A DNA stretch of 64,000 bases. It comes from Prochlorococcus sp. AG-402-P18. GTDB taxonomy: Bacteria > Cyanobacteriota > Cyanobacteriia > PCC-6307 > Cyanobiaceae. The notes beneath the pieces were generated by a model. The model had not been told where the DNA came from and did not search any database. It was given only the letters and a program-made list of their open reading frames with translations. Below are positions 8,491 through 16,313 of this stretch, one piece after another (position 1 is the stretch's first letter; every line of letters starts with the position of its first letter). Made by a program: the position numbers and the translations under genes. The stretch lies in assembly GCA_003216275.1 (NCBI GenBank), contig QCJC01000006.1, positions 1 to 64,000 on the forward strand. Direction: 5' to 3'.

Positions 8491-8769
8491 TCAACTAAAA
8501 AAAAAGTCTATCTCATTAGTTCTTAATCCATCCCAGCCGGCGTTTATCAATTTTGTATTGAGAGTTTCTTTATTAAAATGCTTAGAGCCTGTTCTCACAA
8601 TTCGGTTACGCATTGATTTCTTGACTCCACTTCTTTTTCGATCATTTTCTTTTGCCATCACCTCTCTATAAAGCGACAACATTTCTGAGGGGATAGGAGT
8701 TCCATCAAGATCCAATCCAGCTTCTATAGCTTTATCAATTGAATCAGGGCCTGAAAAATCCATAAACAA
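8491..8769 (-). CDS. small conserved-looking protein, about 92 aa
   Basis: An acidic N-terminal half (GPDSIDKAIEAGLDLDGTPI) is followed by a basic middle (NDRKRSGVKKSMRNRIVR) and a final GWDGLRTNEIDFFF. The start could also be the Met at residue 3. It looks soluble and cytoplasmic. I know of no assigned function. Confidence 0.65.
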   Translation of the reverse strand: MFMDFSGPDSIDKAIEAGLDLDGTPIPSEMLSLYREVMAKENDRKRSGVKKSMRNRIVRTGSKHFNKETLNTKLINAGWDGLRTNEIDFFFS

Positions 8770-8848
8770 ATCCCTTAATTATTCCATTGCTGTATTAAAT
8801 CTACATTAATTTTAGGATTAGCTCCAAAAATGATTAGAGAATTAAATT

Positions 8849-9481
8849 TTAAATTAAGCGATATATCACTGATAAATTGTTTGAAGGCATATCAATCAGG
8901 TTGTCTACTACAAATCCATTGTTAAGTCCAATTTCATTAACCATTTCTAGATGCCTAATACCCCACTCTCGATTTTGCAATTTTAAAGATTGATCAAAGT
9001 TTAAATTGCTTTGAGAAGTAGTTTTGTGCTTTCTGAAAAAAGGCCCATAAATCATCAAAAACTGATTTTTCTTCAAATATCTTTTAGATTCTTCAAACAA
9101 AGCTTTAGTACAAGACCATGGGGAAATATGTATAAGATTGATACATATAATCCCTTTAATTAATGAACTAAGTTCATTAGTTATCGGCCAAGGGCTTTTT
9201 TGAACATCTAGTGCAAGTGGTTCAGGCATTTTGGAAGATAGCTCCTGATGATCAATCCAAGAAATGATGCTTTTTCGATGTGTTTCTTCTGGATCACTGG
9301 TTTGCCAAATTATTGAAGGAAATAAGTCTTGAAAAAAAACTGCATGCTCTCCACTGCCGCTTGCTATTTCTAACAATACTCCGTTATCGGGAATGTAATT
9401 TTTCAAAACATCAGCAATAGAATTTCGATTCCTTAATGTTGCAGGAAAAAAAAGTCGATCATTTAAATATTTTTCCTCCAT
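8849..9481 (-). CDS. DUF938-family SAM-dependent methyltransferase-like protein
   Basis: A 210-residue protein with a class I methyltransferase motif I (VLLEIASGSGEHAVFF, about residues 35-50), preceded by the LNDRLFFPATLRNR segment typical of DUF938. The SDPEE segment fits the acidic loop after strand 2, and INLIHISPW fits the motif IV region. Substrate unknown. Its start lies 3 bp downstream of the stop of the zinc-ribbon membrane protein gene on the same strand, so the two form an operon. Confidence 0.82.
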   Translation of the reverse strand: MEEKYLNDRLFFPATLRNRNSIADVLKNYIPDNGVLLEIASGSGEHAVFFQDLFPSIIWQTSDPEETHRKSIISWIDHQELSSKMPEPLALDVQKSPWPITNELSSLIKGIICINLIHISPWSCTKALFEESKRYLKKNQFLMIYGPFFRKHKTTSQSNLNFDQSLKLQNREWGIRHLEMVNEIGLNNGFVVDNLIDMPSNNLSVIYRLI

Positions 9482-9484
9482 TAT

Positions 9485-9745
9485 TTACATAAAAGACATA
9501 AGAACTAAAGATTGAGAAATTGATGGTTTTTTTTCATTAGTAAAGTCTTTAATGACAAACACAAACATTGCTAGTAATGGAGCTATAAAAGCAGAAGCTA
9601 AGAGTAATCCAAATATTTGTTTTGTATTTAGTATAGATTTCTTCATCAACGGGTCTCCGCACAGTCCGCATATCAATACCCCATCAGTCCTAGTCTTTTG
9701 AAATTTATAACGAGAAGAACAGAAAGGGCAATAATAACTACTCAT
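9485..9745 (-). CDS. zinc-ribbon membrane protein, 86 aa
   Basis: An N-terminal four-cysteine ribbon (CPFC near residue 6, CGLC near residue 26) is followed by one hydrophobic helix (IFGLLLASAFIAPLLAMFVF) and a polar tail. It is probably membrane-anchored with a cytoplasmic zinc finger. The upstream gene of a two-gene unit with the DUF938 methyltransferase. Function unknown. Confidence 0.7.
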   Translation of the reverse strand: MSSYYCPFCSSRYKFQKTRTDGVLICGLCGDPLMKKSILNTKQIFGLLLASAFIAPLLAMFVFVIKDFTNEKKPSISQSLVLMSFM

Positions 9746-9828
9746 TTCTAACCTTAGTTCAATATATATCTATAATAATTTTGTGTAAGTGTGGAAACTA
9801 CATAAATTAAAGAATTGAAGAATAAATT

Positions 9829-10509
9829 ATGAATCAAAGTACTGATAAGTTTGCACACATAAAGAAGAATCTGACAAGAATCTCTAGCCAGCAATCAATC
9901 TTTAATTACGAACCTGGAAAGAAAGCTTTCTTATCCTTAGGGCAAGGAAATTTAAATGAATGGCTAGAGATGCTACTGCCAAATACAAGATTAATTTTAG
10001 AACCAAAAATTATTGGTTCAAACGTTGGTATTCAATATATAAATGGAAAATTAAATAAAGCGATAAATAAAAGTAGTGTTGACAAAACAGAAGAAGTCAA
10101 ATCTCTAATTAATCTTCCTAAAAGGATAGCGATCAAAAATAGATTAGAAATACAGGGAGTAATATTCGACAATGAAAATAAATATAATAAAAAAGAACTA
10201 TGTACTCGAAATAAAGAATTTCTAACGGATTTCAAAGAGCCTAAATTCTGTGCATTCCAAATATTCCATTGCAAAATAAATCATTTCCAGACCCTTCAAG
10301 AACTTAAAAATCTTAATTTTGAAGTACCACAGACTCATTTTACTAAAAACACGTCAGACATTGAGATCTATCGTCAATGCTGGAGGGAAGGTAAATTATT
10401 CAATAGCTATCCTACCTGTGGGATAGTATTAAAAATAAATTCAAGGAAATTGCAAAAGTCCTTAGGAGAAAATAGTCTGGCTGTAAATTGGGCTCACACA
10501 ATAAATTAA
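9829..10509 (+). CDS. degenerate paralog of the LigA-adenylation-domain-like protein
   Basis: A 226-residue protein that aligns by eye with the gene at 4677-5288. Shared landmarks are LEPKIIGSNVGIQY (lysine near residue 60, but KxDG has become KIIG), NRLEIQGVIF, CAFQIF, LNFEVP, TCGIVLKIN and VNWAHTI. Loss of the motif I Asp and of the final-motif Lys makes nucleotidyl transfer doubtful, while the overall fold seems kept. A basic N-terminal extension of about 30 residues is specific to this copy. It may be a binding-only or regulatory partner of the other copy, which is inference. Confidence 0.6.
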   Translation: MNQSTDKFAHIKKNLTRISSQQSIFNYEPGKKAFLSLGQGNLNEWLEMLLPNTRLILEPKIIGSNVGIQYINGKLNKAINKSSVDKTEEVKSLINLPKRIAIKNRLEIQGVIFDNENKYNKKELCTRNKEFLTDFKEPKFCAFQIFHCKINHFQTLQELKNLNFEVPQTHFTKNTSDIEIYRQCWREGKLFNSYPTCGIVLKINSRKLQKSLGENSLAVNWAHTIN

Positions 10510-10656
10510 ATGTTATTCACAACAACCAATGATGTTCCACAAGTAATTGGAGGAGTAGACATATTTTCGCCAACTGGATTAATAATCCTAACGATAGGAA
10601 TCCTTTTTACAGTAGGGATCCCCCTAACCATGATTTTAAAAGGCAGAAAGAATTGA
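10510..10656 (+). CDS. 48-aa membrane peptide with VIGG motif
   Basis: The ATG directly follows the stop codon of the ligase-like paralog. The protein has a polar start, VPQVIGGVDIF, one hydrophobic helix (LIILTIGILFTVGIPLTMIL) and a basic end (KGRKN). The IGG just before the helix recalls the IIGG peptides at 17286, 61171 and 62485. Probably co-transcribed with the gene upstream. Confidence 0.6.
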   Translation: MLFTTTNDVPQVIGGVDIFSPTGLIILTIGILFTVGIPLTMILKGRKN

Positions 10657-10768
10657 TGCCATTATGCTGATTAACATGATGAATAGCTAAAATTGTTAGT
10701 AACTAAACAAACAAGAACAAAATATCGAATTATATTAAAATTAAAGAGAATGAATAAATAAGAAATAT

Positions 10769-11203
10769 ATGAGTGTTAAAGAGAATAAAGAAACTTACGT
10801 CTCCTATTCAAGGATTTCGAATCCTCTAAAGAAGTTTCGCTTCATAGTCATATTTATATCAGCAACATTTCTCCTTCCATATCAGCAAGCTGAATCAAAA
10901 CAATTATTTTTGAAATGTACTGGAAAATTTGAAATTAACAGAGGTGCATTAATTAAGCCAGACTGGGAAACAAGTTACCTATCAATTAATCTAGATGGGT
11001 CAAAATCTACCCTTATCGATAAAGGTATAAAAACTGAAGGGCGAACACTGATCAGACGTAATTCTTACACTATTACTACTAGAGAGAAGAGCAACAGAAT
11101 TAAGTCAATTTACAAGATTGACGCAACACACTTCATCTACACTGTTAATTATGCCAAAAGGAAAAGAACTTTGATAGGTACTTGTCAAAAAAGCAGAGGT
11201 TAA
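10769..11203 (+). CDS. secreted or membrane-anchored protein, 144 aa
   Basis: After a basic N-terminus there is a hydrophobic stretch (FRFIVIFISATFLLPYQQ, about residues 24-41) that fits a late signal peptide or anchor, with a likely cleavage near QAESKQ. The mature part is beta-rich and contains two cysteines (LKCTGKF near 50 and GTCQ near the end) that could pair outside the cytoplasm. No family recognised. Confidence 0.6.
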   Translation: MSVKENKETYVSYSRISNPLKKFRFIVIFISATFLLPYQQAESKQLFLKCTGKFEINRGALIKPDWETSYLSINLDGSKSTLIDKGIKTEGRTLIRRNSYTITTREKSNRIKSIYKIDATHFIYTVNYAKRKRTLIGTCQKSRG

Positions 11204-11275
11204 GACTATTTTATAAAATATTTTGACTGGAGATATTACGGTCTATCAAAACTGGGTAAAACAATATTAACTGTT

Positions 11276-11386
11276 TTATTTTTTATCCAAACCTTGAGCC
11301 TCACGGTTTTTTGCGATACCTCCTACACCAAGTAAAAGGAAAATCAAGTAAAGGCTAAGCGTAGAAATAAGGGTTATTATTGACAT
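11276..11386 (-). CDS. 36-aa single-helix membrane peptide
   Basis: The ATG at 11386 gives 36 residues, mostly one hydrophobic helix (LISTLSLYLIFLLLGVGGIA) followed by a charged tail (KNREAQGLDKK). The layout matches small thylakoid or cytochrome-complex subunits, but I cannot name it. Confidence 0.5.
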   Translation of the reverse strand: MSIITLISTLSLYLIFLLLGVGGIAKNREAQGLDKK

Positions 11387-11717
11387 TGTGGCAAAGTTCA
11401 TATAAAAACCTAATAATTAAGATTAGATATAACAGAAAATGTAGAGGTTTATTTATGAAAAGGCAACGGTAAAACCGCTAATCAAAATACCAAAACTAAT
11501 TATGAAGAATGGAAGAATCCTTATTTTACTAGTGTTCATAAGTGAAGTTTCTTTTATCCTAATTAATAGAATAATGATGTGAGATAAAATCAATTTTAGA
11601 TCTATTAGTAATAACCGACCTAAAGTTGATAATTATCATAAAAGCTACTCATAAACAAACTATTATTACAAAGATTAGTAGCTATGATTTAAGAGAACTC
11701 ATTAATTATTGATTTGT

Positions 11718-12017
11718 ATGTGGGTAAATATAGATCTTTGCTTAGTGCCCATTGGAGTTGGTGTCTCATTGTCTCCTTACATAAAAGCATGCATATCAGT
11801 TATTGATGAACATAAACTTGAATACGAAGTTGGTCCAAACGGAACTGCAATAGAAGGTGAATGGGATCAAGTACTTCAATGCATAAAGAGATGCCATGAA
11901 ATTGTTCATAGCAAAGGTGTTCCACGTATCTACACAACTTTAAAAGTAAATACACGTACAGATAAAAAACAATTATTTAAAGATAAAGTTCAAAGTGTGA
12001 TAAAAGAAAAGACTTGA
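11718..12017 (+). CDS. MTH1187/YkoF-type thiamine-binding-like protein (DUF77)
   Basis: Read from the second ATG (11718) it has 99 residues, the normal family length. Family features are VNIDLCLVPIGVGVSLSPYI at the start, the YEVGPNGTAIEGEWDQV segment and the VPRIYTTLKVNTRTDK strand. Members form ferredoxin-like tetramers and some bind thiamine or precursors; the role here is unproven. Stands alone. Confidence 0.85.
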   Translation: MWVNIDLCLVPIGVGVSLSPYIKACISVIDEHKLEYEVGPNGTAIEGEWDQVLQCIKRCHEIVHSKGVPRIYTTLKVNTRTDKKQLFKDKVQSVIKEKT

Positions 12018-12130
12018 GAAAATAAAAAGCTATCAGTAGTTAAAAGTAGCTAAAAAAACGAAATATCCAAACAATTACCCATGCGCAACCATAAAAATAC
12101 TGATATAAATCTAATAGTTGACTTATATTG

Positions 12131-12232
12131 ATGACTATATTTGCTCGTCTATGCAGATCTGAAGTGATTCACGGACGAGCAGCTATGTTTTTCATTGGTA
12201 TTTGGGCAATCACAAACTTTATGATTGGTTAA
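12131..12232 (+). CDS. 33-aa Hli-like single-helix protein
   Basis: The ATG at 12131 gives 33 residues containing RSEVIHGRAAMFFIGIWAIT. The ExxHGRxAM pattern is the chlorophyll-binding motif of the Hli/Lhc family. It lacks the TGQIIPG ending of the other Hli in the window, so it belongs to a different subgroup. Its stop is 2 bp from the next start. Confidence 0.7.
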   Translation: MTIFARLCRSEVIHGRAAMFFIGIWAITNFMIG

Positions 12233-12234
12233 GC

Positions 12235-12369
12235 ATGGGGAATCCAATCAAGACCTGGTTTTTTGAATTAATAGAAGATGCAATAGGTAGCAAAGCCATG
12301 AATCAATTCAAGAAAGAAGAAGATAAAAATAATTTAAAATCAAAAGGTGATCAAGATGAAAACAATTAA
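12235..12369 (+). CDS. 44-aa charged protein paired with the Hli-like gene
   Basis: Starts 2 bp after the Hli-like gene, so the two are probably co-translated. An amphipathic start (NPIKTWFFELIEDAIGSKAM) is followed by a lysine- and acid-rich tail. No family recognised. Confidence 0.55.
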   Translation: MGNPIKTWFFELIEDAIGSKAMNQFKKEEDKNNLKSKGDQDENN

Positions 12370-12394
12370 TTAAAAATTAGCTAATTAAACATCA

Positions 12395-12565
12395 TCAATC
12401 CCACTCAGCTGCAACAGCTCTTAACCCACTGGCAATAATATTATTAGGACAACCTGTGTCATCTTTTAAAGCTTTCGCTGATAGATGAACTTTTTCCCAG
12501 AATTCTGCTACTGGACCATTTTTTTGCTCTTCTGTAAATTTGAATTCTTCGAAGGCTTTAGGCAT
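12395..12565 (-). CDS. small TGCP-motif protein, 56 aa
   Basis: The ATG at 12565 opens a helical protein with FTEEQKNGPVAEFWEKV, then ALKDDTGCPNNIIASGLRAV and a final EWD. The KxxTGCP segment and C-terminal helix match the 55-residue protein at 4385-4552. Function unknown. Confidence 0.6.
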   Translation of the reverse strand: MPKAFEEFKFTEEQKNGPVAEFWEKVHLSAKALKDDTGCPNNIIASGLRAVAAEWD

Positions 12566-12597
12566 TTGAACTTTTTATATATGTTCTAGCAAATAAT

Positions 12598-12750
12598 TCA
12601 GGAATCAACTCTTATTCTGACAAATTCAATGTTTTTATCTTTTTGATTTTCTAAAGAGAGTTTCCTAACAACAACAATGATTGAGGCTAGTATAAAAACA
12701 AAACCTATAGTTTGAATCAGATCTATATATGTAGCTAAATAATGACCCAT
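12598..12750 (-). CDS. 50-aa membrane peptide
   Basis: The ATG at 12750 gives a hydrophobic helix (LIQTIGFVFILASIIVVV, about residues 11-28) and a charged, basic C-terminal half. It lies 32 bp upstream of the TGCP gene on the same strand and may be co-transcribed. No family recognised. Confidence 0.5.
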   Translation of the reverse strand: MGHYLATYIDLIQTIGFVFILASIIVVVRKLSLENQKDKNIEFVRIRVDS

Positions 12751-12882
12751 AAAATTTGTTATGTTTTTTTAATCTAGAAGAAAATTCTGAAATTTCACTT
12801 CATTCTATAGTTTAGAAATAAATTTTAGCAAACTAATAATCATTGTTAGTTTTAATACTATCTCCCATTAATGTATACGTAC

Positions 12883-12972
12883 CTATATCAAAAGCATTAC
12901 CAAGTCAGATAGAAGTTCTCTCATCTCCTCTCCACTGATTCTTTTGATTTCTTGATAAGTTTCTTTAGACAT
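12883..12972 (-). CDS. 29-aa peptide
   Basis: A short frame from the ATG at 12972 with charged residues (SKETYQEIKRISGEEMRELL) and a hydrophobic end. It is compatible with a small gene or a remnant; there is no support beyond composition. Confidence 0.3.
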   Translation of the reverse strand: MSKETYQEIKRISGEEMRELLSDLVMLLI

Positions 12973-13243
12973 TGAGATAAAATCAAGAATAAAATAAATT
13001 TAACTACAACAAAAGGCTTGTGAGAGTGTGATGACCGATAGGGAGAATTACTTTACGGTATTCATAAAAAACGATTATCTAAATAATATAAATCAACTCA
13101 TAGCAAAACAAATAAATAATAACTAGATATTTTAAGTAATTATTCCTACACGGCTGGTAGTGGTTTGTTCTTATATTTTTTGAACTTCTCAGGACAACCT
13201 TCTTTTTATACTGAGCTTTAGAAGGTTGTTTCTTTGAATAATA

Positions 13244-13431
13244 ACGTCAGTGCTCCTCCCCAGAAGCCAATCAATTGATGACCAATGCAATTGATTGCCT
13301 GACGTACATTAATACTAAAATTTCCTTTTCTTCATTTGCTTTGTAGAACCGTACGTATTAGGTAGGGAAACCGTAGATAGAATAAACTCTTTTAATTAGA
13401 CATTTAAAAAGGGCCTCAGGGGACCCTTTTT
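13244..13431 (+). ncRNA. putative structured RNA inside repeat copy 1
   Basis: ACGTCAG (13244-13250) pairs with CTGACGT (13299-13305), and CAATCAATTG (13268-13277) pairs with CAATTGATTG (13288-13297). One side bulges 17 bases and carries the anti-Shine-Dalgarno-like CTCCTCCCC. A GGGAAAC segment near 13373 recalls the loop motif of Yfr2-type cyanobacterial RNAs. The unit ends at a terminator with AAAAAGGG / CCCTTTTT arms. No promoter was identified, so the 5' end is a guess. Confidence 0.45.
13406..13431 (+). terminator. intrinsic terminator in repeat copy 1
   Basis: Eight-base perfect arms AAAAAGGG and CCCTTTTT flank a 10-base loop and end in a T run. Because the arms are A-rich then T-rich it could work in both directions. 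Confidence 0.75.
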
Positions 13432-13549
13432 CTTTACCGATTCTTTGGAAGCTTCTGGATATTGGTGGCCTGGGGCCAAGTGTCTAGTAGAAAGGCTTTT
13501 GTACTCCGTTAGGGCACCTAAACGATGCAGAGGAGTTCGACTGAATTGA

Positions 13550-13738
13550 CGCACCTATATCATTGATCCTTGTCGCATCAGACGAATAGCCCACTTATTC
13601 ATTGAGAATGTTGGAGCAGGAACCAGAATTCAGTTCGCTTCTCTTAAATACTCAGGTGGAGTGTCGACCATCAATGGTGCCTCTGAGCTCAACACAGGTA
13701 TCTTTGCTCTATTCGCACCTCAACGCAATCAGCCTTAA
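13550..13738 (+). pseudogene. 62-codon gene remnant inside repeat copy 1
   Basis: An open stretch with no usable start reads IENVGAGTRIQFASLKYSGG and GASELNTGIFALFAPQ before a stop. The sequence looks like the C-terminus of a real beta-rich protein, but I cannot name the family. An identical remnant lies in copy 2 (26105-26293). Confidence 0.4.
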
Positions 13739-13898
13739 TGCCCATTGCATTTCCACTACACCTGATTAAAAATAGTAAGTTTGGGGTCTAAAACTTCTAA
13801 CTGCAATCAAACAAGGAAATCTCGAGAGAAAAAAAATTAAACAAATAAGCATTTTTGGAGAGAAAGCTAAAGGATATAAAACTGATTCAGAAAATTAA

Positions 13899-14593
13899 TT
13901 TTTTGACTCATCCCAGGAAGTATTTTTCACTGATTCAAATGAAACAACACTATCGGTTAATGAAAATATTCCTAAATACTTAGACGATGCATTTTACGTT
14001 TATGCAAGTATGAAAAGGATTAATGAGAGGGAGTTTGAGGAGTTAAAAGGTCTGCCATGGAAGGAATTCCCAGAAGTCTTTAAGATATTTTTATTCGATT
14101 TTTGCATCTTAAATGGTGATGCCTATTCAACCTACTTGATCGAGTAAATAGGTTAGGAGTTTTTCTCATACGATACGTGTATTGAATGATCATGATAATT
14201 TGCTCGTCTGGTTTACAAATAACTTCTTTAAAACAGAGTTCTTAAGGTCTTTAAATAATAGATTTATTAGATTGAGGAAAAAAGAATGTAATAGATGCGA
14301 GGTAGAAGTTTTATTAGTTGAGAAAATTACATATTTCTCACCAAATGCTTGAAACGATTGTATGGACATTTTATGTTTATATAGCTTACAAAAGGTGGGT
14401 GAAAAATTCACAACGAGGACACCACTGCAAGATTAGCAAAAGGAATAAAGTTGATTTTCGGAGGTGTCAGCAAAGATAAACCTAAGAAGTCGGTCGTTGA
14501 AGTTGTGCTTTGGAGAAAGGTCCTAGAGAAACATAAACAAGAAAACTTGAAGTATTTGAGAGAAATGGTGCCGTTCTTAGTATGCAGTACATA
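13899..14593 (+). pseudogene. decayed gene or genes right of repeat copy 1
   Basis: Three coding-like stretches without proper starts follow each other in different frames. They are 13899-14147 (INEREFEEL, LPWKEFPEVFKIFLFDF), about 14170-14355 (a CNRCEVEV segment), and about 14410-14593 (ARLAKGIKLIFGGVSK, VVLWRKVLEKHKQENLKYL). Composition is protein-like, but stops and frameshifts separate the parts. The original function is not recognisable. Confidence 0.4.
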
Positions 14594-14676
14594 GTTTCTG
14601 GTATTGAGTATCAACTTTTCTTAGGTATAAATAAAAGAATGAAATCAAAAAGATTCGTCTTAATCAAATCTGAACA

Positions 14677-14946
14677 ATGATTAGAAATCTATTTTTCTTA
14701 ATTCTCGGTGCATCTAGCGGCCTTTGGTTTATCTGGCCTCAAATAATTACGACCAAAGGTTGGGAATGCACTAAAGATGTTATTGCATCTTCGAATGAAG
14801 AATTAACAGATATTGAATCATTGGTTGAATCTTTGCCCAACAGAATAAAATTAGGCTTAGCTGTTTCCCCTAAAACTTTGCTAAAGAGAGAGAACCTTAC
14901 ACGATTCGAGAAGCTCAGAATTGTAGGAGATGCTTGCTTTAGATAA
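14677..14946 (+). CDS. membrane-anchored protein, 89 aa
   Basis: Starts MIRNLFFLILGASSGLWFIW, a membrane anchor or uncleaved signal, followed by a soluble acidic domain with NEELTDIESLVESL and two cysteines (ECTKDV near 30 and DACF at the end). Family unknown, but the gene has normal layout and codon use. Confidence 0.6.
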   Translation: MIRNLFFLILGASSGLWFIWPQIITTKGWECTKDVIASSNEELTDIESLVESLPNRIKLGLAVSPKTLLKRENLTRFEKLRIVGDACFR

Positions 14947-14999
14947 AAAAAAACACAACAGAAAATTATCATCGTCTATACCAAACAAAAGTTGGCGTC

Positions 15000-15540
15000 T
15001 TAACTTACCAAAGCAATTGCTTCTTTTAATTCCTTCGTATGATTGATCTCATCCTGGGCAATTTCACGTATCCTCTGATCATTTGGATTAAAGGTTAAAT
15101 ACTTTTCATAAGTTTCATACGCATGCTCCTCAATTTTTATATTGATATCGTATGCATTTGATGGTGATAGTAAGTAATAAAAAACCATTACCCAGTAATA
15201 AAAGAGCACTAAATACCTGGCAAGAAATCGATCAACCCAATATCTATTGCCTCTTCGTGATTCCATCTCCTCTAAATGCTCCCCGTCTCATTGATTGCTT
15301 GTTAAAAATGAGCCTTCATAAGCTTGTTGCTTATAGGAGTCTTTAGACCAAGCGATTCTTGTAAATGCAAAACTGATAAGAATGCAAAATAAGGTACTCT
15401 AGCAATTACTTCAAGAACCCAAAAACGTTGAATCGGTCTGCCTTCGCAGTCTGATCAAGGATACTTACACTGAAATCTAAAACAAATGAATTAAAACCTT
15501 TCAAATTCCTTGGCTCACTATTTAAGTATATATACTTAAT
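15000..15540 (-). pseudogene. plastoquinol terminal oxidase (PTOX / alternative oxidase), decayed
   Basis: Minus-strand pieces in different frames add up to a cyanobacterial PTOX: RPIQRFWVLEVIARVPYFAF, LSVLHLQESLG, then after disruptions EHLEEMESRRGNRYWVDRFL, FYYWVMVFYYLLSP, IEEHAYETYEKYL and REIAQDEINHTKEL. PTOX is a di-iron thylakoid oxidase passing plastoquinol electrons to oxygen. The iron ligand motifs EEM, EEHAYE and DEINH are readable, but there is a TAA at 15302-15304, a TGA at 15288-15290 and at least two frame changes. The last 88 codons (15000-15266) still form an open frame. The family's usual stretch between the EEHAYE and DEINH motifs is short here. Confidence 0.8.
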
Positions 15541-15620
15541 AAAAAATTTGAGTTTAAATTTATTTATTTAACTATCGACAGCAACTGGAGCTGAATATGG
15601 AAGTGGATCAATGATTAAAT

Positions 15621-15797
15621 CTATCTGGCTCGAACAGGTTGGTAAGCAGGAATCATCTTTCCTCCACCGAAATCGTCATCATCATCTGGAAGTGCTCTTG
15701 AGATTAGTTCTACGAGAACTAGAGCAGCCATAGGATAGAAACACCATAAAACAGCTTTCCAGATAGGAAATGAGTCAACCAGCTGAAGCTCAGACAT
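15621..15797 (-). CDS. 58-aa membrane peptide of the DDDD/GGGM family
   Basis: The ATG at 15797 gives a hydrophobic segment (AVLWCFYPMAALVLVELI) followed by RALPDDDDDFGGGKMIPAYQ and a basic end. Hydrophobic helix, run of Asp, GGG, Met and a short basic tail also occur at 18230-18406 and 26778-26912. This is probably a one-helix thylakoid or plasma-membrane peptide. Function unknown. Confidence 0.65.
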   Translation of the reverse strand: MSELQLVDSFPIWKAVLWCFYPMAALVLVELISRALPDDDDDFGGGKMIPAYQPVRAR

Positions 15798-15918
15798 GTA
15801 TCAGAAAATTGTTTGCACAAACCTAACTGATCTAAAAATATTTAGTGTTACGGTTAGCACGAAGTGAATGTTTATCTAATCGAAACTTGTGTAAAAAAAT
15901 TACTTCAAGCTGTCTAAG

Positions 15919-15927
15919 TTTTCCACA
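15919..15927 (+). promoter_or_regulatory. DnaA-box-like TTTTCCACA upstream of RNA-like locus A
   Basis: The 9-mer TTTTCCACA matches the cyanobacterial DnaA-box form. An identical 9-mer lies at the same relative position upstream of locus B, on the other strand, which argues that it belongs to the duplicated unit. Confidence 0.4.
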
Positions 15928-15973
15928 GTATCAGAGTCACTAAATAACTCCAAGAACAAAATAAAAAGCAATT

Positions 15974-16219
15974 CCAATAAAAAAGACCCTAGGTATGGTG
16001 TCCTACGGGCCTGGGTGATGGGGATCTTATTTTTAACTGTTTTTCAACCAAATTGCAACCCCTACCATATCTGGTGTTAGAAAGATTAAAAAAACAGAAA
16101 AAAAGACCCATATCTGGAATTATTAGCTTGCGTAATATGTACACAGCGAGTAGTATTTTCGAATTACTGGGTGATGGGGATCTCTCAGTATCTTCTCCCT
16201 CAAATTTGAGGGTTTTTTT
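15974..16219 (+). ncRNA. putative non-coding transcription unit, locus A
   Basis: A block of about 52 bases (15974-16025), shared with locus B at 34412-34463, contains a hairpin (CCCTAGG pairing with CCTACGGG, one bulge) and then the 15-mer CTGGGTGATGGGGAT (16011-16025). The same 15-mer recurs at 16167-16181, and a terminator follows at 16197-16219. The intervening sequence differs from locus B and the 15-mer is in different reading frames, so a coding explanation is unlikely. Confidence 0.5.
16197..16219 (+). terminator. intrinsic terminator of locus A
   Basis: Perfect palindrome CCCTCAAATTTGAGGG (16197-16212) followed by seven T. Confidence 0.85.
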
Positions 16220-16313
16220 ATGCCATGAATTTCTGCACATAATTTCTAAGATGGATTAAGGCAAAATTAGTTAAAAAACTGCTCTGACCTTATTTTTTTC
16301 CAAAATCGAGAAG

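Larger units (their letters stand above)
13132..13790. repeat. 659-bp perfect direct repeat, copy 1
   Basis: Line-by-line comparison with 25687-26345 shows no difference over 659 bases, and the sequences diverge at once beyond both ends. It contains a long hairpin (13244-13305), an intrinsic terminator (13406-13431) and a 62-codon open stretch without a start (13550-13738). There are no terminal inverted repeats or transposase. Read as a duplicated non-coding or remnant module. Confidence 0.95.

Noticed and set aside
9829-10509. Calling the second ligase-like gene a pseudogene
   Set aside because: The frame is fully open over 226 codons with conserved non-catalytic landmarks, so it is treated as a real but degenerate paralog.
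13520-13570. GGAGTTCGACTG in the repeat, resembling a tRNA or tmRNA T-loop
   Set aside because: No cloverleaf or tmRNA acceptor pairing can be drawn around it in either repeat copy.
16053-16259. 68-codon frame through RNA-like locus A
   Set aside because: The shared 15-mer is read in another frame at locus B, and the protein has no recognisable pattern.
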